A stretch of DNA of 64,000 bases from Bovifimicola ammoniilytica (GCF_025567085.1 NZ_JAOQJN010000004.1:310001-374000), one strand, 5' to 3'. Positions 52,793-62,562 are shown, counted from the stretch's first letter. Numbers and translations: made by a program. The notes: generated by a model from the sequence alone, not told the origin.

Positions 52793-53653
52793 TTGATATC
52801 CGAAATTTATTTTATAATAAAAGGTTTTACAAACAGGCTTAAAGATGACCATATAAGTGCGTTCTCAGCACAGGCGGCATTCTTCCTTATAATGTCGATA
52901 GTTCCATTTCTGTCGCTTTTACTTACACTTATTAAATATCTGCCAATCAGTCAGACAATGCTGTTAGATACAGTTATTAATGTGACACCTGTTCCGTTTG
53001 AGCCACTCGTTACAACAATTCTTGAAGAATTGTTTGCTAAAAGTAATGGAGCAATTTTATCAGTATCCGTTCTTGTTGCGATATGGTCGGCTGCAAAAGG
53101 TGTTTTAGCAATTGTAAGAGGATTACAGGCTGTATATCATGTTAATGAAAGCAGAAATTATTTTGTTTTAAGATTTATTTCAGCGATATATACGGTCATT
53201 TTTGTTACTGCAATTATACTTACATTATTATTATTAGTTTTTAGTAATCAGATATATTATGCATTAAAGGCAGATTTTCCTACAGCAGCAGATTTTATTT
53301 CAATATTTATTAAGCAGAAATTCCTATTGGCATTGTGTCTGCTTACATTGTTCTTTTTAGTTGTATATAAGTTAGTAAGACGTTCTAACAACTCATTCAT
53401 CAGTCTTATACCGGGTGCAGTTATTGCAGCATTAAGCTGGATTGTATTCTCATATGCGTTTTCGGTATATATTGATAAATTCAGTGATTTTTCATATACT
53501 TATGGAAGTCTTACAACTATCGTATTATTGATGTTGTGGGTATATTTCTGTATGTATCTTCTGTTTATAGGTGCAGAAATAAATTCATATTTTGAAGTAT
53601 TTATCGAAAATAGTAAGCATAAATTTCTTAAAAAAATAAGAAAATCAAAATAA
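52793..53653 (+). CDS. YihY/BrkB family membrane protein
   Basis: A 286-residue protein with about six membrane helices and the YihY pattern: DDHISAFSAQAAFFLIMSIVPFLSLLLT, WSAAKGVLAIVRGLQAVYHV, PGAVIAALSWIVFSYAFSVYI and YGSLTTIVLLMLWVYFCMYLLFIGAEIN. Function unsettled. The start is TTG 52793, ten bases after CGGAGGA; an ATG at 52788 is better spaced but reads only Met-Asn-stop. Confidence 0.88.
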   Translation: MISEIYFIIKGFTNRLKDDHISAFSAQAAFFLIMSIVPFLSLLLTLIKYLPISQTMLLDTVINVTPVPFEPLVTTILEELFAKSNGAILSVSVLVAIWSAAKGVLAIVRGLQAVYHVNESRNYFVLRFISAIYTVIFVTAIILTLLLLVFSNQIYYALKADFPTAADFISIFIKQKFLLALCLLTLFFLVVYKLVRRSNNSFISLIPGAVIAALSWIVFSYAFSVYIDKFSDFSYTYGSLTTIVLLMLWVYFCMYLLFIGAEINSYFEVFIENSKHKFLKKIRKSK

Positions 53654-53719
53654 ATGCTCTTATACATTAATTACAAATATACTTAATTATAAATATATTT
53701 AAATACAAAATAAAAATTT

Positions 53720-53845
53720 AAAAAGTCGTAACATTAATATTTGTCTCTTAGAGTAATAATGTTTGAGTACTAATTCCAGCTATCAAACGTTATTGCTATA
53801 ACTCATTTCTAAGAAATAAAACATTAATATTACGACTTTTTTATA
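53720..53845. terminator. Long nested hairpin, bidirectional terminator
   Basis: 53720-53731 (AAAAAGTCGTAA) pairs with 53830-53841 and continues through CATTAATATT/AACATTAATAT; an inner arm with CTCTTAGAG... pairs imperfectly with ...CTAAGAA, giving a 122-base nested palindrome between convergent yihY and popT genes. T-runs are on both strands. Confidence 0.75.
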
Positions 53846-53849
53846 TAGC

Positions 53850-54758
53850 TTATGCCTCTTTTGATTCAATAGCAACTTTTAAGAATTGTAAGCCTAAGAT
53901 AATTACGCCACCTATTATGAAGTATATAATGCTAAATGACGAGAAATTAAGCATTTTAAGATTCTTAAGATTGCCCGCTGAATCTCTTAAGGTTGTTGGT
54001 CCCATTGCAATCGAATATATTGAACCAATCATCATACCAATTATAAAATGAACTATATGTGCACGGAAGAATTCTAATAGTTTCTTTATAAGTTTAACAA
54101 CTGCTAAAGCTCCTACTATTACACCAATACCAAATATTACAAGTGCAGGTACATATTCAAATTTCAAATGTAAAACATCTTTAATTGCTGTGGTTATCGG
54201 TACATAGAGTCCAAAAATCATAAGGACTGTTGAACCTGATATACCAGGGAGTACCATTGCTGAAATTGCAACTACTCCGGCAATGAATAACATTATACCG
54301 ACGCCTGCATTGAATTTACCGGCAGCCAGATTAACACCATCTGAGAAAAGTGTTGTTCCAGAGAAATATGATATGGCGCATACAAAAATTATACCGAGAA
54401 TTTCAAATATTATAGGAAAATATTTACCTTTCAAACACTCTTTTTCTTCTTTAACGATAATTGGAATTGCAAAAATAATAAAACCAATAAATAGTGAACT
54501 TATCTGATATATATGACTTTCGAAAACTGCTGTTATGAATAATATAGCAAGTGCCATACCAACAATCCAGCCTATACCAATTTTCAAAAGGAATTTAACA
54601 GATTCCTTCTTCTCTTCTTTAGTTCCGCTTATGATATCATTTAAAGAACCAATAAATTTGTCATAAAAGCCAAGTAAAAATGCGATTGTACCACCGCTTA
54701 CACCTGGTACACTATCGGCTAATGCCATACAAAAGCCCTGAATAAATCTAATAATCAT
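53850..54758 (-). CDS. popT: DUF368 (PopT-type) polyprenyl-phosphate transporter
   Basis: A 302-residue membrane protein with about eight helices and two family glycine motifs: ADSVPGVSGGTIAFLLGFYDKFI (residues ~14-36) and MVLPGISGSTVLMIFGLY (~167-184). DUF368 proteins have been shown to recycle undecaprenyl phosphate across the membrane. The function here is by family. It is transcribed alone, with a nested terminator downstream. Confidence 0.85.
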   Translation of the reverse strand: MIIRFIQGFCMALADSVPGVSGGTIAFLLGFYDKFIGSLNDIISGTKEEKKESVKFLLKIGIGWIVGMALAILFITAVFESHIYQISSLFIGFIIFAIPIIVKEEKECLKGKYFPIIFEILGIIFVCAISYFSGTTLFSDGVNLAAGKFNAGVGIMLFIAGVVAISAMVLPGISGSTVLMIFGLYVPITTAIKDVLHLKFEYVPALVIFGIGVIVGALAVVKLIKKLLEFFRAHIVHFIIGMMIGSIYSIAMGPTTLRDSAGNLKNLKMLNFSSFSIIYFIIGGVIILGLQFLKVAIESKEA

Positions 54759-54811
54759 CTTACTTTACCAACTGTTTCAATTCAAATGAATTGCCTTTCT
54801 ATAAAATAATA

Positions 54812-54865
54812 TGCACATAAATATATGTAACGTTATCATACTAACATAACAAATATTTATGTGCA
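54812..54865 (-). terminator. Terminator after gpmI
   Basis: TGCACATAAATAT (54812-54824) pairs with ATATTTATGTGCA (54853-54865), thirteen of thirteen; on the minus strand it is followed by TATTATTTTA. It closes the glycolytic run. Confidence 0.75.
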
Positions 54866-54894
54866 ATATATTTTTTGTCTGATTATTTAATATG

Positions 54895-56436
54895 TTATTT
54901 AATAAGTAATGATTTACCTGTCATTTCAGCAGGCTGTTCTAATCCCATTAACTCTAATAATGTCGGAGCGATGTCTGCAAGGCATCCATTTTCTCTTAAC
55001 TTGTATACAGGATCAGCATTTACAAGGATAAATGGAACAGGGTTAGTTGTATGTGCTGTATAAGGCTCGCCTGTTTCGTAATCGATAAGCTGTTCTGCAT
55101 TACCATGGTCAGCACAGATGAATAACTGTCCATCAACCTGTTTTATAAATTCAACAACTTCGCCTACACATTTATCTATTACTTCGATAGCTTCTATTGC
55201 TGATTCCATAACACCTGTATGTCCAACCATATCTGGGTTTGCAAAGTTACAAATAATAACATCATATTTACCACCTGTAATTGCTTCACTTAATTTATCA
55301 CAAACTGTATAAGCGCTCATTCTAGGTTTCTTATCATATGTTGGAACGTATTTAGGTGAATCTACAAGAATTCTGTCCTCACCCTCATTTGGTTCTTCGA
55401 CACCACCATTAAAGAAGAATGTAACGTGAGCATATTTCTCTGTTTCTGCAATTCTTGCCTGTTTTAAGCCTTTAGCTGCAAGATATTCACCAAGTGTATT
55501 TGTGATTGATACTTTCTTAAATGCAATGGATTTATTAGGAATTGTAACATCATATTCTGTAAAGCATACAAATGTAACATTTTTTCTGTTGCCTCTGTTA
55601 AATCCAGTGAAATCATCCATACAGAAAGCTCTTGTCATCTCTCTTGCTCTGTCTGGTCTGAAATTAAAGAATATGATAGAATCGTTGTCATTAACTGTCG
55701 CAACAGGTTTACCATCTTTCTCAATAACAACAGGAATTACAAATTCATCTGTTAATTCCTTAGCATATGAATCTTCAATTGCTTTAACAGGGCATTCAGA
55801 TGTCTCGCCCTTACCATTAGCGATTGCATCATATGCTTTCTCAATTCTATCCCAGTTGTTATCTCTATCCATTGCATAATAACGTCCTGATACTGAAGCA
55901 ACTTCACCAACACCGATTTCTTTCATCTTATCACATAATTCTGTCATAAATTCTTTACCAGATGTAGGAGCTGTATCACGTCCATCTAAGAATGCATGTA
56001 CATATACTTTATCGATACCATTTCTCTTAGCTAATTCAAGTAATCCGTATAAATGTGTATTGTGACTGTGTACACCACCATCTGATAATAATCCAAATAA
56101 ATGAAGTGCAGAGTTATTAGCTTTTACATTATTTATTGCTTCCATTAAGCCTTCATTTTCAAAGAAATCACCATCAGCTATTGATTTAGTAATTCTTGTA
56201 AGTTCCTGGTATACAATGCGTCCTGCACCCATATTAAGATGTCCTACTTCTGAGTTGCCCATCTGTCCATCAGGTAATCCAACTGCCATTCCACTTGCAT
56301 ATCCTTTAACAAATGGATACTCTTTCATTAATTTATCCATGACAGGTGTTTTTGCATTTGCTATAGCATTACCTTCTGTCTTGTCATTTAATCCATAACC
56401 ATCAAGTATCATTAAAACTGTAGGTCTTTTACTCAT
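54895..56436 (-). CDS. gpmI: GpmI, cofactor-independent phosphoglycerate mutase
   Basis: A 513-residue di-manganese mutase converting 3- to 2-phosphoglycerate. The phosphoserine is in GNSEVGHLNMGAGR (near 62); metal ligands include LDGYG at the start, DGRD, and the C-terminal CADHGNAEQ and HTTNPVPFI. AAAGGAG precedes the ATG. It follows the acyltransferase gene in the gap-pgk-tpiA run. Confidence 0.97.
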   Translation of the reverse strand: MSKRPTVLMILDGYGLNDKTEGNAIANAKTPVMDKLMKEYPFVKGYASGMAVGLPDGQMGNSEVGHLNMGAGRIVYQELTRITKSIADGDFFENEGLMEAINNVKANNSALHLFGLLSDGGVHSHNTHLYGLLELAKRNGIDKVYVHAFLDGRDTAPTSGKEFMTELCDKMKEIGVGEVASVSGRYYAMDRDNNWDRIEKAYDAIANGKGETSECPVKAIEDSYAKELTDEFVIPVVIEKDGKPVATVNDNDSIIFFNFRPDRAREMTRAFCMDDFTGFNRGNRKNVTFVCFTEYDVTIPNKSIAFKKVSITNTLGEYLAAKGLKQARIAETEKYAHVTFFFNGGVEEPNEGEDRILVDSPKYVPTYDKKPRMSAYTVCDKLSEAITGGKYDVIICNFANPDMVGHTGVMESAIEAIEVIDKCVGEVVEFIKQVDGQLFICADHGNAEQLIDYETGEPYTAHTTNPVPFILVNADPVYKLRENGCLADIAPTLLELMGLEQPAEMTGKSLLIK

Positions 56437-56565
56437 AATTGTATCTCCTTTTATATATTTTAGTTTTGGAAATTTATTCTTAAATTATACCAATACATAC
56501 TATAACATTCGCTAAAAAATTTATCAAGACAATTTATCAAGACAATTTATGTTTATTCTTTACCT

Positions 56566-57606
56566 TTATTCTCTAATTTTAAGATAACTTGCAGGTTTAT
56601 ATACGATTTTATATAATTTTAGCTTTTTAAGGACTAATGATATGAGAATTGGTATGAAAATTGCCATAATAAGGTTGATTATGAATGCTAAAGCGAAATA
56701 TGTAATTCCAAACTTAGGTAAAATAACACGATTACCTGCTGTTATAAAACAATGAATTACATATATTTCTAACGAATATCTACCACATAATTCAAAGAAT
56801 TTATTCCGTCCTAACATAATAATGTTCTCAAATACCAATATTGTAGTTACCGTACAGATAAATGCAGTAAGGAATTTCACAGGATAATTTGAGGCTAATC
56901 CATTATATGCGGTGTAGACAAGGGTGCTTATTGATATTAGTACTAATATCAATAAGTATATATATTTATTGAAAAATTTGGCTGTTAAAGCCCTGACTTT
57001 TTCTGAATCAGCATAATACATTCCAAGTGCGAAAAATACAGCATAATAAGTTAATTCATACACCGGAAATATTAATTTAACAGTAATAAATGAACCTACT
57101 ATTCCTATAATAAATGATGCTATTACCAGTATATCTGTTCTTATTTTTTTATAACACAGATGATATATTATGTAATAAAAAAATAATACATATAAGTACC
57201 AGTATGGCTTCATTGGTTTAATAAGAATCAGTTCTAAATCTCTTACTGAAAATGATTTGTTTACAGAATCTGCAAAATACATTTTAAAACACCATTGGAC
57301 TACCGAAAATATTAAATATATCCATACTATATTTAAACATTGTTTACTAAATCTTGATTTGATATTTTTGGTATTCATGCAATATGCCTTGCAGAATAGA
57401 AAACCACTTAAGAAAAAGAATAATGGCATATGAAATGCATACATACAATTATAAATAGCCTGTAACACACCTTTGTTCGCAGGAAAAGTTTTTGCACCAA
57501 GATATCCGTCTGCGATATGACCTAATATAACCAGAATTATTGCAAATCCTTTACAGGCATCTATCCATTCAATTCTGTTATTTACTTTTTCGTTTGGTTT
57601 ATTCAT
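56566..57606 (-). CDS. Acyltransferase-3 family membrane protein
   Basis: A 346-residue protein with about ten membrane helices. It starts RIEWIDACKGFAIILVILGHI, the family signature with the catalytic His, and has AFHMPLFFFLSGFLF near 53. Such enzymes O-acetylate or succinylate cell-wall sugars or glycolipids; the substrate is unknown. It sits between tpiA and gpmI, an uncommon guest in a glycolytic cluster. AAGGAG is before the ATG. Confidence 0.88.
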   Translation of the reverse strand: MNKPNEKVNNRIEWIDACKGFAIILVILGHIADGYLGAKTFPANKGVLQAIYNCMYAFHMPLFFFLSGFLFCKAYCMNTKNIKSRFSKQCLNIVWIYLIFSVVQWCFKMYFADSVNKSFSVRDLELILIKPMKPYWYLYVLFFYYIIYHLCYKKIRTDILVIASFIIGIVGSFITVKLIFPVYELTYYAVFFALGMYYADSEKVRALTAKFFNKYIYLLILVLISISTLVYTAYNGLASNYPVKFLTAFICTVTTILVFENIIMLGRNKFFELCGRYSLEIYVIHCFITAGNRVILPKFGITYFALAFIINLIMAIFIPILISLVLKKLKLYKIVYKPASYLKIRE

Positions 57607-57676
57607 AACTTAATTACTCCTTATATTTAATATCTGTATATTAAATTAATTATATTTTATTAAATCAATTAAAAAT

Positions 57677-57743
57677 GGACATTATCTCGTATCATTGTAT
57701 AGTGCCTATTGAAAAGTAGCTATATACGAAAGAAATAATGCCC
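57677..57743 (-). terminator. Hairpin after tpiA
   Basis: GGACATTAT(CT)CGTAT from 57677 pairs with ATACGAAAGAAATAATGCCC ending 57743, imperfectly, with a smaller inner pairing around AGTGCC/AGCT. It separates tpiA from the acyltransferase and gpmI genes; I see no long T-run directly after it. Confidence 0.45.
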
Positions 57744-57798
57744 ATAGATATTATACTATACTTTATTTAATATTTAATCGGATAAATATTGATTAAAA

Positions 57799-58548
57799 TT
57801 ATTTATTATAGTTGACAATTTTACCGAAATCTGGTTTTAATGAAGCACCACCTACTAAACCACCATCGATGTCTGGTTTAGCAAATAATTCTGCAGCATT
57901 TCCTGCATTAACAGAACCGCCGTACTGGATACGGATAGCTTCTGCTGTTGCTTCGTCATATACTTCTGCGATGCAATTTCTGATTGCTGCACAAACTTCT
58001 TCTGCCTGATCAGATGTAGCTGTTTCGCCTGTTCCGATAGCCCAGATTGGTTCGTAAGCGATAACTGCTGTTTTAGCCTGATCTGCTGTTACATTCTGGA
58101 ATGCAATTTTAATCTGCATGCGAATCCAGTCAAGATAGATTCCCTGTTTTCTCTGTGTTAATGTTTCACCACAGCAGATGATAGGTGTAATTCCATGTTC
58201 AAATGCTTTAAGAACTTTCTTGTTAACTGTTTCGTCTGTTTCAGCAAAGTATTCTCTTCTTTCTGAATGTCCGATGATAACATATTTAACACCGATGTCT
58301 GTTAACATATTTGGAGAGATTTCGCCTGTATAAGCACCACTCTCTTCAAAATACATATTCTCAGCACCAATCTGGATGTTTGAACCTTTTGCTGCTTCTA
58401 CAGCTGGTACAAGGTCGATTGCTGGTACGCAGAATAATACATCAACATCATCATTAGCTACTAATGGTTTTAATTCATTTATTAAAGCAACTGCCTCACT
58501 AGGAGTTTTGTTCATTTTCCAGTTACCTGCAATAATTTTTTTACGCAT
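57799..58548 (-). CDS. tpiA: TpiA, triose-phosphate isomerase
   Basis: A 249-residue TIM barrel with AGNWKMN (Lys13), IIGHSERREYF (His) and the catalytic Glu in AYEPIWAIGTG, and the phosphate loop in IQYGGSVNAGN and DGGLVGGASL. GGAGATA precedes the ATG. It is 77 bases after pgk. Confidence 0.98.
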   Translation of the reverse strand: MRKKIIAGNWKMNKTPSEAVALINELKPLVANDDVDVLFCVPAIDLVPAVEAAKGSNIQIGAENMYFEESGAYTGEISPNMLTDIGVKYVIIGHSERREYFAETDETVNKKVLKAFEHGITPIICCGETLTQRKQGIYLDWIRMQIKIAFQNVTADQAKTAVIAYEPIWAIGTGETATSDQAEEVCAAIRNCIAEVYDEATAEAIRIQYGGSVNAGNAAELFAKPDIDGGLVGGASLKPDFGKIVNYNK

Positions 58549-58625
58549 TTGGATATATCTCCTTTATAAATATTTTATCTGCTACAGTCTTACATAGAGT
58601 AAAACTGTAGTGTAATTTTTATAAA

Positions 58626-59825
58626 TTATTTGTCGTTTGCAGCAACAACACCTGGAAGGTCTTTACCCTCAAGGAATTCAAGAGAAGCTCCACCACCTGT
58701 AGAGATGTGAGTCATCTTGTCGCCGAATCCTAAGTTATTAACTGCGGCTGCTGAATCACCACCACCGATGATTGTTGTAGCACCCTCTAATTCAGCTAAT
58801 GCTTTTGCAACTGCTATTGTACCATTTGCAAAGTTAGGCATCTCGAAGCAGCCCATTGGTCCGTTCCAAACAACTGTCTTAGCACCTTTGATTGCATCTG
58901 CAAATAATTCTCTTGTCTTAGGTCCGATATCAAGACCTTCCATATCATCAGGAATTCCACCTCTTTCAACTACTTTGAAGTTAGCATCATTTGAGAAATC
59001 ATCTGCAACTACTGTATCGATAGGGATAAGTAATTTAACACCTTTTTCTTCAGCTTTCTTCTCCATATCAAGAGCATACTGTTTGTAATCTTCCTCTAAT
59101 AAAGATTTACCAACTGGTTCACCGTGTGCTGCCATAAATGTATATGCCATACCACCACCGATGATTAATGTATCTACTTTATTTAAAAGGTTCTCGATTA
59201 CAGGAATCTTTGAAGAAACTTTAGCTCCGCCAAGGATTGCTACGAATGGTCTTTTAGGATTGTTTACTGCATTTCCTAAGAAATCGATTTCTTTCTGCAT
59301 CAAATATCCAACAACTGCTGTATCAACGAATTTTGTAACACCAACATTTGAACAATGTGCTCTATGAGCTGTACCAAATGCATCATTTACAAATACGTCA
59401 CAAAGGCTTGCTAATTCTTTACTGAATTCTTCGCCGTTCTTTGTTTCTTCTGCACGATAACGTGTGTTCTCAAGAAGAACAACATCACCATCTTTCATTG
59501 CAGCTACTGCAGCCTTTGCATTTTCACCAACAACATTAGCATCAGCAGCAAATTTTACTTCCTGACCTAATAATTCTGTTAATCTTTTAGCAACTGGTGC
59601 TAAAGATAATTCTGGCTTTGGTTCTCCCTTTGGTTTTCCTAAATGAGAGCAAAGAATAACTTTTCCTCCATCAGCAATTAATTTCTTGATTGTAGGAAGA
59701 GCTGCAACTAATCTATTCTCATCAGTAATATTTAAGTCTGCATCAAGAGGAACGTTAAAGTCGCATCTTACTAATACTCTTTTTCCTTTTACGTTGATAT
59801 CATCAATTGATTTCTTATTAAGCAT
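58626..59825 (-). CDS. pgk: Pgk, phosphoglycerate kinase
   Basis: A 399-residue kinase: VLVRCDFNVPLD near the start, SHLGKPKG, the HRAHCSN block, GGGMAYTF and the nucleotide loop WNGPMGCFEMPNFANGT, ending IIGGGDSAAA and STGGGASLEFLEGK. AAAGGAG precedes the ATG. It is 103 bases after gap, with a partial terminator between. Confidence 0.98.
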   Translation of the reverse strand: MLNKKSIDDINVKGKRVLVRCDFNVPLDADLNITDENRLVAALPTIKKLIADGGKVILCSHLGKPKGEPKPELSLAPVAKRLTELLGQEVKFAADANVVGENAKAAVAAMKDGDVVLLENTRYRAEETKNGEEFSKELASLCDVFVNDAFGTAHRAHCSNVGVTKFVDTAVVGYLMQKEIDFLGNAVNNPKRPFVAILGGAKVSSKIPVIENLLNKVDTLIIGGGMAYTFMAAHGEPVGKSLLEEDYKQYALDMEKKAEEKGVKLLIPIDTVVADDFSNDANFKVVERGGIPDDMEGLDIGPKTRELFADAIKGAKTVVWNGPMGCFEMPNFANGTIAVAKALAELEGATTIIGGGDSAAAVNNLGFGDKMTHISTGGGASLEFLEGKDLPGVVAANDK

Positions 59826-59872
59826 AAATCTGCTCCTTTCTAATAATTAAAATAATAAATAAATATAATCTT

Positions 59873-59906
59873 AAAAAACGAGTCCGATCCATCCAGACCG
59901 GACCCG
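59873..59906 (-). terminator. Terminator or attenuator between gap and pgk
   Basis: On the minus strand CGGGTCCGGTC (59896-59906) pairs with GATCGGACTCG (59879-59889), including two G-U pairs, followed by six T's. It could let gap be expressed more than pgk, as found in other Firmicutes gap operons. Confidence 0.75.
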
Positions 59907-59928
59907 CTTAGGTTTTATATTGTCAAAA

Positions 59929-60945
59929 TTATGCTAATTCTGAGAAATATTTAATTGTTCTTACCATCTGGCTTGTGTATGAGTTTTCGTTATCATACCA
60001 AGAAACAACCTGTACTTCGTAAAGGTCATCAGATACTTTGCTAACCATTGTCTGTGTAGCATCGAATAAAGAACCGAATCTCATACCAACGATATCGCTA
60101 GATACGATTTCATCTTCATTGTAACCGAATGATTCGTTAGAAGCTGCTTTCATAGCTGCGTTGATTCCGTCAACTGTTACGTCAGAACCTTTAACAACTG
60201 CTGTTAAGATTGTTGTAGAACCTGTAGGTGTTGGTACACGCTGTGCAGATCCGATTAATTTACCATTTAATTCTGGAATAACTAAACCGATGGCTTTTGC
60301 AGCACCTGTTGAGTTAGGTACGATATTAATTGCAGCTGCTCTAGATCTTCTTAAATCACCTTTTCTCTGTGGTCCATCAAGTGTCATCTGATCGCCTGTG
60401 TAAGCATGGATTGTTACCATGATACCTGACTGGATTGCTGCATATTTGTTAAGAGCATCAGCCATAGGTGCTAAACAGTTTGTTGTACAAGAAGCTGCTG
60501 AAATGATTGTATCATCAGCTTTTAATGTTGTATGGTTTGTGTTGTAAACGATTGTAGGAAGATCGTTACCAGCTGGAGCTGAGATAACTACCTTTCTTGC
60601 ACCAGCATTGATATGAGCCTGTGCTTTTGCTTTAGATGTGTAGAAACCTGAACACTCTAAAACTACGTCTACTTTTAATTCTCCCCATGGGCAGTTGTTA
60701 GCATCTGGGAATGCATAAATCTTGATTTCTTTTCCATCAACTGTGATAGAATCTTCACCAGCTGTAACTTTATCAGCTAATTCATATTTACCCTGTGATG
60801 AATCATACTTTAATAAATGAGCTAACATTTTTGGACTTGTTAAGTCATTGATAGCTACTACTTCGTATCCTTCTGCTCCAAACATCTGTCTGAATGCAAG
60901 ACGACCAATACGGCCAAAACCATTAATTGCAACTCTTACTGCCAT
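59929..60945 (-). CDS. gap: Gap, glyceraldehyde-3-phosphate dehydrogenase
   Basis: A 338-residue NAD-type dehydrogenase: Rossmann VAINGFGRIGRLAF at the start, catalytic Cys in SAASCTTNCLAP (near 154), and TGAAKAIG and WYDNENSYTSQ. AGGAGGAAC precedes the ATG. First gene of the glycolytic run. Confidence 0.98.
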   Translation of the reverse strand: MAVRVAINGFGRIGRLAFRQMFGAEGYEVVAINDLTSPKMLAHLLKYDSSQGKYELADKVTAGEDSITVDGKEIKIYAFPDANNCPWGELKVDVVLECSGFYTSKAKAQAHINAGARKVVISAPAGNDLPTIVYNTNHTTLKADDTIISAASCTTNCLAPMADALNKYAAIQSGIMVTIHAYTGDQMTLDGPQRKGDLRRSRAAAINIVPNSTGAAKAIGLVIPELNGKLIGSAQRVPTPTGSTTILTAVVKGSDVTVDGINAAMKAASNESFGYNEDEIVSSDIVGMRFGSLFDATQTMVSKVSDDLYEVQVVSWYDNENSYTSQMVRTIKYFSELA

Positions 60946-61038
60946 TTTAATGTTCCTCCTAAAGTTATAAATAATAAGATTGTTAAAAATTTGACGTTAG
61001 GCAATATTCATTTCCCATTCAAAATTTAACCTAGGTGT

Positions 61039-61067
61039 ATTGTACCTAATTTGTTTAAAAATATCAA
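61039..61067 (-). promoter_or_regulatory. gap promoter
   Basis: On the minus strand, TTGATA (61062-61067) and TACAAT (61039-61044) with 17-base spacing, about 95 bases ahead of the gap ATG. No clear CggR operator was recognised in the leader. Confidence 0.6.
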
Positions 61068-61214
61068 GTATATTTTTGCCAAATTTTCTAATTATATACC
61101 TTTTCGATTGTATAGTATTAATGTATTGCATTGTATTTAATGGTTTTTGTCGCATATTTTAATATATTATGCTAAAATATGACCTATGATTTTAATAGGA
61201 AAGGAACTGATAAA

Positions 61215-62024
61215 ATGAATAGACTTGTAGATTACCACATTCATACATTTTTCTCAGGTGACAGTGAAGCAAAAACTGACGAAATAGTTAAAAGTGCCAT
61301 AGAAAAAGGCTTATCTTCTATATGCGTAACAGACCATTTAGATTTTGACTATATCGTTGATGATGTATTATTTGAATTAGATAAAGATAAATATTTTGAA
61401 TATTTTGAAAATCTTCGTGAAGAATATAGAGATTTATTAGACATAAGAATCGGTATTGAAACAGGTCTTGAGCCTGATAAGTCAAAGAGACTTGATGATT
61501 TCATAAATAGACATAATTATGATTTTATCATCGGCTCTTCTCATTTAGTAAATGGTATTGATCCATTTTATCCTGAATATTTTAATGGAAGAACAGATTA
61601 TCAGGCTTTTTTAGAATATTTTGAATCAATTGAAACTAATCTTAAATATTGCAAAAACTTTGATGTATACGGACATATTGATTATGTTGTCCGTTATTCT
61701 CCAAATAAGGATTTTAATTATAAAGTATTTGATTATTGTGATATTATAAATGAAATCCTAAAGAATTTAATTCATAATGGTAAAGGAATTGAAATAAATA
61801 CAAGTGGATACCGTTCAGGATTATCTAATCCGAATCCCAATACAGAGATTATAAAAATGTACAGAGAACTTGGTGGCGAAATAATTACTATTGGTTCTGA
61901 TGCACACAGACCTCAGGACATTGCTTATAATTTTAATAAAGCTGTCGAAATATTAAAAGGTTGTGGATTTAAATATTATACTGAATTTAAAAACCGTAAG
62001 CCTGAATTCATAAAACTTGATTAG
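61215..62024 (+). CDS. PHP-domain phosphoesterase, histidinol-phosphatase (HisJ/HisK) family
   Basis: A 269-residue PHP protein: DYHIHTFFSGDSEAK (metal-binding HxH), VTDHLDFDY, the GIETGLEP Glu, GSSHLVNGIDPF, VYGHIDYVVRY and the final GSDAHRPQDIAYNF. It would dephosphorylate L-histidinol phosphate; no his genes are near, so another phosphate ester is possible. ATG 61215 is about ten bases after AGGAAAGGA. The stop lies six bases before the second giant palindrome. Confidence 0.85.
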   Translation: MNRLVDYHIHTFFSGDSEAKTDEIVKSAIEKGLSSICVTDHLDFDYIVDDVLFELDKDKYFEYFENLREEYRDLLDIRIGIETGLEPDKSKRLDDFINRHNYDFIIGSSHLVNGIDPFYPEYFNGRTDYQAFLEYFESIETNLKYCKNFDVYGHIDYVVRYSPNKDFNYKVFDYCDIINEILKNLIHNGKGIEINTSGYRSGLSNPNPNTEIIKMYRELGGEIITIGSDAHRPQDIAYNFNKAVEILKGCGFKYYTEFKNRKPEFIKLD

Positions 62025-62029
62025 ATATT

Positions 62030-62553
62030 ATAAAACAGACCTGGCTATTACATATGTAATTAATATTCGCCTGTTAAAGCAATTTGACATATGTAAATAT
62101 CGAAACACCTTGTAATAATTGCTTAAATTTATGAGATATTATTTTTCGGCTCATATTTTGTGTGCATTCAACGAACATACAATTAAGCCGAGATGTACAT
62201 CTATGACACACACTTTCATATGACTTAATCTAGTGAGAGTAAATGCCGCCATCTACAGAGGTTATTACGGAGCAGTAAATCAAACGCACTTCGCTTGAAC
62301 GGTGATTTACTGCTCCGACCTTTTGTATCTGACGGCATTAACTCTCACACGATACGTCATAAATCAAGTGTGTGGCACAGACGTACACATCGGTTTAAGT
62401 GTATGGCTCTTGAATGAACATAAATAATCAAAAGAGCCGAAAAATGAATATCCATAAATTAGCAATTATTACAAAAGTTTTTATATTTATATATGCAAAT
62501 TTGCTTAACACAGAAAATTTAATTCTATTATGTAATAGCCAGGTCTGTTTTAT
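62030..62553. repeat. Giant nested palindrome, copy 2 (524 bases)
   Basis: The outer arms 62030-62053 and 62530-62553 are perfectly complementary over 24 bases and unrelated to the outer arms of copy 1. The core 62081-62513 matches 40549-40980 at roughly nine in ten positions by eye and folds the same way: 62111-62122 with 62462-62473, GTGAGAGT (62233-62240) with ACTCTCAC (62341-62348), and GGAGCAGT (62269-62276) with ACTGCTCC (62309-62316). It fills the 538-base gap between the convergent PHP and dCache genes. Confidence 0.88.
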
Positions 62554-62562
62554 CATCAATCT

